NCBI GenBank assembly: GCA_001801575.1
Contig: MGYC01000033.1
Span: 1 to 49,199 of the forward strand
Length of the DNA stretch: 49,199 bases
Origin: Gammaproteobacteria bacterium RIFCSPHIGHO2_12_FULL_41_20
Lineage (GTDB): Bacteria; Pseudomonadota; Gammaproteobacteria; DSM-16500
Reading direction: 5' to 3'
Shown: in pieces, positions 42,194-49,199 of the stretch
Position numbering within the stretch: position 1 is the stretch's first letter
Layout: each line of letters opens with the position of its first letter
The notes under the pieces: generated by a model
What the model was told of the DNA's origin: nothing
What the model saw: only the letters and a program-made list of their open reading frames with translations
Database searches by the model: none
Made by a program: the position numbers and the translations under genes

Positions 42194-43051
42194 ATGTCAG
42201 ATCAACTCACAAAGCTTGTCAACTTTAATCCGTCACCGGGAACAAATAAGTTAATTATTGTCATTATTGTTCTAGCCGCTATTGTTACAATAGCTGCCTT
42301 ATCTGTTGGAGTGGTACCTGCGGGTTATAAGGGTGTGCTGCTGCGCTTTGGCGCGGTGACAGGTGAAATTAAAGGAGAGGGTCTTTACTATAAAATTCCA
42401 TTTGTTGAGTCAGTTGTGCTGATGTCGATCCAAATTGAAAAATATACTTCGCAAACCACCGCATCAAGCAAAGACTTGCAAGTGGTGACGACCGAGGTGA
42501 CATTGAATTATCAATTAGAAGCTGACAAGGTGGCGCAGATTTATCGTACGATGCGCCAAGATTATGAGCATCGTATCATTCAGCCGTTCGTTCAAGAAGC
42601 TGTTAAATCAGTTGCGGCGAATTTCGATGCTGAGCAATTAATTACTCAAAGACCCGTAGTAAAAAAGCAACTACAGGATTTACTAACTACTCGGCTTAAA
42701 GAACTCGGTATTTACGTTGTTGAGCTGTCAATCACCGAATTTCAGTTTACTCAAGTATTTCAGGATTCGATTGAAGCAAAAGTCAAAGCGGTACAACAAG
42801 CACTTGAAGCAGAAAATGCGCTAAGACGCGTCGAGTTTGAAGCGAAACAGGCGATTGTTAAAGCTAGAGCTGAGGCAACTGGCCTTGAGTTGCAAAAGGC
42901 GCAGATAACCGAGCAATTGCTTGAGTTGCGTAAAATTGAAGTGCAAAAAGCTGCTGTGGAAAAATGGAATGGGGTGATGCCATCTGTAGTAACCGGCAGC
43001 GGCCCTGTTCCAATGCTAGATGTGTTTCGTCCTAACCCACCTAAATCATAA
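42194..43051 (+). CDS. Prohibitin/SPFH-domain membrane protein
   Basis: 285 residues. One N-terminal membrane anchor (LIIVIIVLAAIVTIAALSVG, about 21-40), then the SPFH/prohibitin domain (VVPAGYKGVLLRFGAVTGEI to about 200) and a C-terminal coiled coil (QALEAENALRRVEFEAKQAI). It resembles mitochondrial-type prohibitins, which form ring complexes at the membrane and control protease access. AAGGA precedes the ATG. Confidence 0.92.
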   Translation: MSDQLTKLVNFNPSPGTNKLIIVIIVLAAIVTIAALSVGVVPAGYKGVLLRFGAVTGEIKGEGLYYKIPFVESVVLMSIQIEKYTSQTTASSKDLQVVTTEVTLNYQLEADKVAQIYRTMRQDYEHRIIQPFVQEAVKSVAANFDAEQLITQRPVVKKQLQDLLTTRLKELGIYVVELSITEFQFTQVFQDSIEAKVKAVQQALEAENALRRVEFEAKQAIVKARAEATGLELQKAQITEQLLELRKIEVQKAAVEKWNGVMPSVVTGSGPVPMLDVFRPNPPKS

Positions 43052-43096
43052 GGACGTCGTCAGACCGGTATAAAACGTAACATCTTGCTACCTGCC

Positions 43097-43408
43097 CTAG
43101 TAAGCTTCCAACTTTATTATTTGATAAGCAGGCTCTTCATAGGGATGAGTTTTTTTAAGTGCAGCTATGACAGAGGTAATGCTTTGTTCTGCGCAGACCA
43201 TTTCCACCTTATATTCGGCGATTTTTTCAAGATTCCCTTCTGAACCAATAAAAGCATGACTACCAGTAAGAGGCATGAATTGCCCTTCTCCTAATATTTG
43301 CCAAGCACAATGGCTGTAGTTACCAATTTTACCTGCACCGGCATTAAACATGGCATTTTTTACTTGTTCAGTATGAGTAACGGGGACATAAAAGCAAATT
43401 TTAAACAT
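43097..43408 (-). CDS. NIF3/YqfO-domain-like small protein
   Basis: 103 residues from the ATG at 43408 with GAGG upstream (a longer frame from 43450 is not supported). It starts MFKICFYVPVTHTEQVKNAMFNAGAG, contains YSHCAWQILGEGQFMPL, and ends with the KTHPYEEPAYQI motif. This is the YqfO-type insert domain of NIF3-family proteins occurring alone, with a PII/CutA-like fold; function unknown. Confidence 0.8.
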   Translation of the reverse strand: MFKICFYVPVTHTEQVKNAMFNAGAGKIGNYSHCAWQILGEGQFMPLTGSHAFIGSEGNLEKIAEYKVEMVCAEQSITSVIAALKKTHPYEEPAYQIIKLEAY

Positions 43409-43526
43409 ACATGCCTCATTATTGTTAGCTTGACTCAATTTATTCATCACTAAATATTATATTCTTTAATAGTCTATACTACTAAAATAAACAGGGTTAC
43501 AAGTGTAATGAAAGGACTTGATAAGT

Positions 43527-46349
43527 ATGAATATATTAAGGAAATTAGCAAATAAATTTTTTCCTAAACAACAAAAGATGGATAGTTTTGATGAAACCTC
43601 AGCGGAATCTTTTCCGGCGAGTGATCCTCCTTCTTGGATATCTCGCAATCACATTCATGCTGAATTCCATGCAGAGGAGTCGGCTAATAAAGTTCTTCAT
43701 AAGAAAACTCATAAGACATTGAAAGTAGATGGCATTGAGTATCACTATTTTAGTTTGCCTGCTGCGGAAAATTGCGGATTAATCGGGATATCTACGTTAC
43801 CAGTAACTTTAAAAATTCTTTTAGAAAATTTACTACGCCATGAAGATGGTCATACGGTGACAGAGAATTCAATTAGAGCACTGGCGGATTGGGTAAAAGA
43901 AAAAAAATCTCACTATGAAATTTCTTATCGTCCTGCTCGCGTTCTTATGCAAGACTTTACGGGTGTGCCTGCAGTGGTCGATCTTGCAGCTATGCGTGCT
44001 GCAATTAAGAAATTAGGTGGCGATCCTGAGAAAATTAATCCGCTTTCACCCGTGGATTTAATCATTGATCATTCTATACAAGTGGATCAATTTATTGTAC
44101 CGGATGCTTTTCAAATTAATGCAAAAATGGAAATGGAACGTAATTACGAACGTTATGAATTTTTGCGCTGGGGACAAAAATCCTTTCATGATTTTCGTGT
44201 TGTGCCACCGGATACCGGTATTTGCCATCAAGTTAATTTAGAATATCTTGCTAAAGTAGCCTGGTCAAAAGTAATTAATAATAAAAAGTTTGTATATCCT
44301 GATACCTTAGTAGGGACGGATAGCCATACTACCATGATTAATGGTCTGGGTGTATTAGGCTGGGGTGTTGGTGGTATTGAGGCTGAAGCGGCAATGTTAG
44401 GGCAGCCTATTTCTATGCTTATTCCAGAAGTTATAGGAGTGAAATTAACGGGTAAATTAGCAGAAGGGATTACTGCTACTGACTTGGTGCTTGTTATTAC
44501 ACATATGTTGCGTAAAAAAGGGGTAGTAGGTAAATTCGTAGAATTTTTTGGCCCAGGGCTAGGAGATTTATCTATTGCTGATCGCGCTACAATTGGCAAT
44601 ATGTCACCTGAATATGGTGCGACATGTGGGTTTTTTCCTGTGGATGAAATTACTTTAGAATATTTACGTTTAAGTGGTCGTGATGCGCATACGATTTCTC
44701 TAGTAGAGACCTACACGAAGGTTCAAGGATTATGGCACGATAGTAATAATCCAGATCCGGTTTTTACTGATGTTATGGAATTAGACTTGGCGACAATTAA
44801 GCCGGGGCTTGCTGGACCGAAGCGCCCTCAAGATCATGTGGAATTACCCGAATTAGCGAATACGTTTGAAGAATTATTAATTTCTAGTAAACGGGATGCT
44901 GAAAAAGATAAGGCATTTCAAGTAGGTGATTTTTCATTGCATCATGGTGACGTAGTGATTGCTGCTATTACCAGTTGTACCAATACATCGAATCCTAGTG
45001 TATTAATTGGTGCGGGCTTGGTGGCAAAGAAAGCGGTGGAGAAAGGGTTAACTCGTAAACCTTGGGTAAAAACATCTTTTGCACCAGGTTCGCAAGTGGT
45101 AACGAAATATTTAGAGAAAACTGGATTGCAGAAATATCTTGACCAATTAGGATTTACTTTAGTGGGATATGGTTGTACGACTTGTATTGGTAACTCTGGA
45201 CCTTTACCCGATCCTATAGCAAAAACTGTTAATGAGTATGACATGATTGTTTCAGCGGTATTATCAGGTAACAGGAACTTTGAAGGTCGTATACATCCTC
45301 AGGTTAAAGCCAATTGGCTTGCTTCGCCGCCCTTGGTGGTGATATTTGCTTTAACAGGTACGGTATTAATTGATCTAACTAGCCAGCCTATTGGTAATGA
45401 CTCATCAGGCAAAGCAGTTTATTTAAAAGATTTGTGGCCTACCAATGCCGAGATCGCACAAGCAATGACAAGTATTACTGGAAAAATGTTTCATGAAACC
45501 TATGAACATATTTTTGATGGGTCAGAAGAGTGGCGTATGATGAAAACACCCACTTCAGAAACTTATCAGTGGCAAGAAAATTCCACCTATATTCAACATC
45601 CACCGTTTTTTGATGATATGCAATCCGTGCCTAATAAAATTCAAGATATTTCGGGGGCACGAGTATTAGCAGTGTTTGGGGATAGTATCACTACTGATCA
45701 TATATCTCCTGCGGGTTCAATTAAGACAGATAGTCCTGCTGGAAAATACTTATTATCAAAAGGTGTGGCGGTTAAAGATTTTAATTCTTATGGATCACGC
45801 CGCGGCAATCATGAAGTAATGATGCGTGGTACGTTTGCTAATATCCGTATTCGCAATGAAATGATACCCAGTATGGAAGGTGGGGTGACTAAATATATTC
45901 CTAGCCAAGAAGTGCTTGCTATTTACGATGCGGCAATGCGTTATAAAAAAGATAATGTACCGTTAGTAGTAATTGCTGGGAAAGAATATGGTACGGGGTC
46001 GTCACGGGACTGGGCAGCGAAAGGACCTAAATTATTAGGTGTGGCAGCGGTTATCGCAGAAAGCTTTGAGCGTATCCATCGGTCTAATTTGATTGGTATG
46101 GGAATTATACCCTTGGAGTTTATGTCGGGAGAAACACGTAAAACATTAAATATTACCGGTAATGAGAAAATAGATATTATTGGTATAGCGGGTGATTTTA
46201 AACCTAGAATGCAGATAAAGGTGATTATTCATCGTGAAGAGGGCGCTCATTCTGAAATTAGTGTATTATCACGTATCGACACTTTGAATGAAGTGGATTA
46301 CTATAAGCAAGGCGGTATCTTACAGCATGTGATTAGAAGTATATTATAA
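43527..46349 (+). CDS. acnA: Aconitate hydratase (AcnA/IRP1 type) with N-terminal extension
   Basis: 940 residues from the ATG at 43527 (AAGGA upstream). The [4Fe-4S] ligands are in SCTNTSNPS (about 483) and GCTTCIGN (about 549 and 552). [11 protein letters not shown] and [12 protein letters not shown] in the swivel domain are also intact. It interconverts citrate and isocitrate in the TCA cycle. Odd: about 55 residues precede the usual AcnA start. They include [19 protein letters not shown] (about 19-37), a motif better known from short stand-alone bacterial proteins. Confidence 0.93.
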   Translation: MNILRKLANKFFPKQQKMDSFDETSAESFPASDPPSWISRNHIHAEFHAEESANKVLHKKTHKTLKVDGIEYHYFSLPAAENCGLIGISTLPVTLKILLENLLRHEDGHTVTENSIRALADWVKEKKSHYEISYRPARVLMQDFTGVPAVVDLAAMRAAIKKLGGDPEKINPLSPVDLIIDHSIQVDQFIVPDAFQINAKMEMERNYERYEFLRWGQKSFHDFRVVPPDTGICHQVNLEYLAKVAWSKVINNKKFVYPDTLVGTDSHTTMINGLGVLGWGVGGIEAEAAMLGQPISMLIPEVIGVKLTGKLAEGITATDLVLVITHMLRKKGVVGKFVEFFGPGLGDLSIADRATIGNMSPEYGATCGFFPVDEITLEYLRLSGRDAHTISLVETYTKVQGLWHDSNNPDPVFTDVMELDLATIKPGLAGPKRPQDHVELPELANTFEELLISSKRDAEKDKAFQVGDFSLHHGDVVIAAITSCTNTSNPSVLIGAGLVAKKAVEKGLTRKPWVKTSFAPGSQVVTKYLEKTGLQKYLDQLGFTLVGYGCTTCIGNSGPLPDPIAKTVNEYDMIVSAVLSGNRNFEGRIHPQVKANWLASPPLVVIFALTGTVLIDLTSQPIGNDSSGKAVYLKDLWPTNAEIAQAMTSITGKMFHETYEHIFDGSEEWRMMKTPTSETYQWQENSTYIQHPPFFDDMQSVPNKIQDISGARVLAVFGDSITTDHISPAGSIKTDSPAGKYLLSKGVAVKDFNSYGSRRGNHEVMMRGTFANIRIRNEMIPSMEGGVTKYIPSQEVLAIYDAAMRYKKDNVPLVVIAGKEYGTGSSRDWAAKGPKLLGVAAVIAESFERIHRSNLIGMGIIPLEFMSGETRKTLNITGNEKIDIIGIAGDFKPRMQIKVIIHREEGAHSEISVLSRIDTLNEVDYYKQGGILQHVIRSIL

Positions 46350-46362
46350 GACGAGGATGATA

Positions 46363-47067
46363 TTATTCTTGTTTTTTGTCGTAAGCAAAGAAACTACTCA
46401 AAAAATCAGTGAGCATTTCAGCAGGAATGTCATTAACGACGTGATATTTTTCAAAGTAAATAGCTCGAGCCAAGGCTTCTTCTTGCTTAAATAGGAGCAT
46501 TTCCTCTTGTAGAGAGGCATACATTAAACGCATGTGCAGGCTGCCATTTTTTTCAGTTATTTTCTCTTCTCTGGCATTAATGGGGGGTTGTATGAATGTG
46601 TTTTTCAACAATTGTGCCTTATTTTTTTCGTAAAATTGTATTCGTTGGTTGCGTACAGTTCTATCGTGTTCATTCGTCGCATAATGTGGGTCTTCCACTT
46701 CAAAGACTAAGCCCATAGATTCGCGATGATGCTGATAATTAAATTCATGCGCATCAACAATCAGACTACGAAGAAGTGTGCTCCCTAGGTTTTGCCCACG
46801 GAGAAGGGGAGCAACAGCAAAATAATGTAAAAAAGTGATGGGCAGTGTTTTCAAGGGGTAGACTACGGCAATAGCAATGGTTTGACCAGCGCATCTGAAT
46901 CGACCCACAGAGGCCCATTGATTTTTGAGCGCTCGTGTTAATTGATTTTTGGTATCTCGTTCCCTTTCAGGGAAGGATTTAACATAAATAGACCACCAAT
47001 GGGAATCTTTCTCCCACTCATGAAGCGAGACCCAGGTGAAACAGGGAGGCTGATTATTGGAATGCAT
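46363..47067 (-). CDS. GNAT-family N-acetyltransferase
   Basis: 234 residues. The acetyl-CoA site is visible as LHYFAVAPLLRGQNLGSTLLRSLI (about 80-103), the R/Q-x-x-G-x-G/A type motif. The C-terminal half is longer than a minimal GNAT and helical (FKQEEALARAIYFEKYHVV). Substrate unknown. AAGGA lies 5-6 bases before the ATG. Confidence 0.8.
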   Translation of the reverse strand: MHSNNQPPCFTWVSLHEWEKDSHWWSIYVKSFPERERDTKNQLTRALKNQWASVGRFRCAGQTIAIAVVYPLKTLPITFLHYFAVAPLLRGQNLGSTLLRSLIVDAHEFNYQHHRESMGLVFEVEDPHYATNEHDRTVRNQRIQFYEKNKAQLLKNTFIQPPINAREEKITEKNGSLHMRLMYASLQEEMLLFKQEEALARAIYFEKYHVVNDIPAEMLTDFLSSFFAYDKKQE

Positions 47068-47105
47068 GATAATCCTTAAACCTAGATTCGGCAGTTGAAA
47101 TCTAC

Positions 47106-47235
47106 CGCGACGAGCGCTTAATCGTTTGAATCTGTATGCGATTTTCAGAAAATTTTTTTCACTGTACGGGTGAGTACTGTCTCAAGAAATGTTCTGAAAA
47201 TCGCACACATCTTCATTAGCTTAAGCGCTCTTGCG
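47106..47235. repeat. Imperfect 45-bp inverted repeat
   Basis: Arms at 47106-47150 and 47192-47235 pair with some mismatches; the best parts are GAGCGCTTAA and TGCGATTTTCAGAA. It fills the gap between the GNAT start and the dsbD stop. No T-run, so it is another foldback element rather than a simple terminator. Confidence 0.65.
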
Positions 47236-47264
47236 ACTATTAAAACTCCAAAACCATTAGTCTT

Positions 47265-48623
47265 CTATACTCTATGCTGGCGTTCTCCTTCCGTGCTGAT
47301 TTGTGTTAGCTGTTCTTCTAACAAGTCTTTAGAGGGTTCTTGCGATAAATCCATGGCTATTTGATTGCCTGTTTTATCATAGAATATGATGCTTGGGACG
47401 CCGTAAACATGGTACCTGTCTCTTAGCTGTTTTAACTCTGCGTTATCATGAGTAATATCCACGCGCATGACTAAGAATGATTGCATAAGTTGTTGTATTC
47501 TTAGATTAGAGAAAGCATTTTTATCGAGGGCGCGGCAATCTGGGCACCAGCTAGCATAGAATTCTATCATGGCAGGTTTATGCATAGACTTGGCTAAGGA
47601 TAATTGCTGTTGTAATTCAGCAAGGTTCGAGATGGGATAGAATAATTTTTGTGTTGGAATAGCTTGGTTACGCGCATAAGCTGTGGTTATTTGCAATGGA
47701 TGTAAAAAATCTCCTTTCCCACTTATTATGCCAATGGTTAATAACATTCCATATATCAAGCCCAAAACGCTTAATCCTTTTATTACATGAGATTTTTCTT
47801 TCTTATATCGAAAATCTAAAGCACCAAAACCAACCGAGCTAGTAATAATAAGCATTGCCCAAAGTAGATTAGTTGTATCTTCTGGTAATAGTCTTGACAT
47901 CATCCAGATTGCTAGGCCTAACATGATTACACCGAAGAAATTTTTTATTTTTTCCATCCAAGCACCTGCTTTGGGCAATAGTACTCCTTGTCCTATACCA
48001 AATAGGATCAGTGGTAATCCCATGCCAAGGGATAGAGTAAATAAAATTAATCCACCTAATAATGCATTCCCTGTTTGACTAATATAGGTAAGAACAGAAA
48101 TCATAGGTGCGGTGATGCAAGGTGAAGCAATCAATGTTGATAAGACACCCATTAGTGCCACACCCCATAACGTACCTGATTTTTGTTTTTCGCTCAGGTA
48201 CTGAGCGCGCATTAATATAAATTTTGGTACTCTTAAATTAAATAAGCCGAACATGGATAATGCCATGGCAACAAAAATTAGGCTGAAGCTAGTAATAATC
48301 CATGGGGATTGCATGAAAGTTTGAATAGTGCTACCGAGATATCCTGCTGCTACACCTGCTAATGCATAGGTTACAGCCATTCCTAAAACGAAAACCAAGG
48401 ATAGCTTAAATGCAAAGAAGGTGTTTGTATTTTTTTGCCCTACTAAAATACCAGAAAGAATAGGTACCATGGGCAGTATGCAAGGGGTAAATGCTAATAG
48501 AATTCCCAAACCAAAAAAACTCATTAGTGTAAATAAAAGATGCGAGTAATCTGTAGCCACGCTTGGTAATGCATAAGCAGCCGTTGCGGTGAGCGTAATA
48601 ATAAAAAATAGTATCTTTTTCAT
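47265..48623 (-). CDS. dsbD: Short DsbD-type thiol:disulfide interchange protein
   Basis: 452 residues: a signal-like N-terminus, eight membrane helices of the CcdA/DsbD-beta type (AFTPCILPMVPILSG with one Cys near 47; ASPCITAPMISVLTY with the partner) and a periplasmic thioredoxin domain with YASWCPDC (Cys at about 360 and 363). The N-terminal immunoglobulin-like DsbD-alpha domain of the E. coli protein is missing. It carries electrons from cytoplasmic thioredoxin to the periplasm. AGGA precedes the ATG. Confidence 0.85.
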   Translation of the reverse strand: MKKILFFIITLTATAAYALPSVATDYSHLLFTLMSFFGLGILLAFTPCILPMVPILSGILVGQKNTNTFFAFKLSLVFVLGMAVTYALAGVAAGYLGSTIQTFMQSPWIITSFSLIFVAMALSMFGLFNLRVPKFILMRAQYLSEKQKSGTLWGVALMGVLSTLIASPCITAPMISVLTYISQTGNALLGGLILFTLSLGMGLPLILFGIGQGVLLPKAGAWMEKIKNFFGVIMLGLAIWMMSRLLPEDTTNLLWAMLIITSSVGFGALDFRYKKEKSHVIKGLSVLGLIYGMLLTIGIISGKGDFLHPLQITTAYARNQAIPTQKLFYPISNLAELQQQLSLAKSMHKPAMIEFYASWCPDCRALDKNAFSNLRIQQLMQSFLVMRVDITHDNAELKQLRDRYHVYGVPSIIFYDKTGNQIAMDLSQEPSKDLLEEQLTQISTEGERQHRV

Positions 48624-48708
48624 ATTTTCTGATCCTAGTTAATAAGTTAATAATACATGCTGAGATAATGCAGTTCATCGCATGCAATGACATAAGTTGC
48701 TTCGAAAA

Positions 48709-49050
48709 TTATGCGTATTGAAATTTGGGTGGTTTAAATATGGAGTTTAATAAGCCAATAATTAATAATCCAATAGGACAAGTAAAGAAAGGCTTGCCTA
48801 ATAGAGAAGAGACAATTTGCAAGCAATAAGCATTTATGACGTAATATTGAAACTTAAGAAATTGGCATAATTTAAATATAGGCTGTGTTTGATTTTTTGT
48901 GCAAGGAGAAACCATTGTTACAGCTTGTGTTGGTTGTGAGGAGGGCTTAATAGAAGGAAAAAACCCATTTACTGTAGGGGCAATAGAAAGCCATGCTAAT
49001 AGCAATACTAACAAGTAAGGGTATTTGCTTCTCTTTATTAAAAACAACAC
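48709..49050 (-). CDS. Small hypothetical exported or membrane protein
   Basis: 113 residues from a GTG at 49050 (AGAGGA upstream). The signal peptide or anchor YLLVLLLAWLSIAPTVNG (about 12-29) is followed by a Ser/Pro/Thr-rich part and two Cys (about 50 and 62), then a hydrophobic C-terminal segment FFTCPIGLLIIGLLNSIF. Not recognised. It lies upstream of dsbD in the same direction with an 85-bp gap; the cysteines could make it a Dsb substrate, which is speculation. Confidence 0.6.
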   Translation of the reverse strand: MLFLIKRSKYPYLLVLLLAWLSIAPTVNGFFPSIKPSSQPTQAVTMVSPCTKNQTQPIFKLCQFLKFQYYVINAYCLQIVSSLLGKPFFTCPIGLLIIGLLNSIFKPPKFQYA

Positions 49051-49199
49051 ATTATCCTCTGCGGCGTAATATGGATCACTTTACCTTAACACTAAGGTGG
49101 GTATATGTGCAACTAGGCCTATGTTATACCAGGAATTCCCGTTGAATAAAGGCTGGCAAGCGGATGGGTAGGCATAATGCACAAATAAAGCGCAGGAGG
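49051..49199. other. Right-edge intergenic sequence
   Basis: No gene seen. The window ends in AGGAGG-like bases (GCGCAGGAGG), possibly the ribosome-binding site of a gene starting just outside. Confidence 0.35.

Noticed and set aside
49121-49150. Resemblance of the right-edge TTATACCAGGAATTCCCGTT to the 34-kb element end
   Set aside because: Too many gaps are needed for alignment; not convincing.

Overview
The window reads as an AT-rich gammaproteobacterial genome segment, most likely from a Legionellales-type (Coxiella/Legionella-like) intracellular bacterium. The inference rests on several things: a plasmid-style ParA/ParB/Rep replicon, a promoter carrying a near-consensus PmrA box (the regulator of Dot/Icm secretion in that order), several lineage-specific hypothetical proteins with effector-like composition, a tiny lysine-rich peptide gene, and the overall protein style. 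I cannot name a species. No rRNA, tRNA or CRISPR array was seen.

Layout. 1-2.8 kb: the 5' end of a GDP-L-fucose synthase gene running off the left edge, two coupled genes for NHLP-like (nitrile-hydratase-leader-like) small proteins, a wrecked ISNCY-type transposase remnant, and an AAA/DUF4143 ATPase behind a promoter overlaid by twin palindromes. 3.0-7.0 kb: a complete-looking iteron replicon. It has a tandem ribbon-helix-helix protein, parB and parA on the minus strand, then an AT-rich segment and five iterons at an exact 21-bp pitch, then a Rep_3-type initiator on the plus strand. 7.0-10.2 kb: a gene-poor stretch, a 27-residue Lys-rich peptide gene with its own promoter and terminator, rlmI and a repeat-bearing effector-like gene. 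10.4-15.4 kb: leucine catabolism genes liuA, liuB, liuC and liuE (the biotin-carrying liuD is absent), interspersed with long foldback elements. 15.3-17.3 kb: two divergent hypothetical genes around the PmrA-like box. 17.4-21.2 kb: a membrane/spermidine-synthase fusion and an amino-acid permease.

21.4-28.6 kb looks like one operon: brnQ, bioC, bioD, bioA, bioB, lysA and an isobutyryl-CoA dehydrogenase gene, mostly joined by stop/start overlaps; bioF is absent. 28.7-31.6 kb: a DUF378 membrane protein, a secreted S1/P1 nuclease, a GRDP-like protein and a GH18 chitinase-like gene whose signal-peptide region carries an in-frame 160-bp MITE. 31.9-43.1 kb: PEP synthase, two universal stress proteins, an operon of an APC permease with tamA and tamB, a phosphoribosyltransferase and a prohibitin. 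43.1-49.2 kb: a NIF3/YqfO-like protein, aconitase with an unusual N-terminal extension, a GNAT, a short DsbD and a small exported protein.

Themes. Branched-chain amino acid uptake (BrnQ), leucine and valine breakdown (LiuA/B/C/E, isobutyryl-CoA dehydrogenase) and biotin supply (needed by methylcrotonyl-CoA carboxylase) lie within 18 kb, which fits a host-amino-acid-feeding lifestyle. The second theme is non-coding structure: at least seven long inverted-repeat elements sit between or inside genes. They include two that share a core but have different, locus-specific arms, and two related by a GGGTYTGTTGACA terminal repeat flanked by TA. The third is the plasmid-type origin next to ordinary housekeeping genes, which suggests an integrated plasmid or a chromid.
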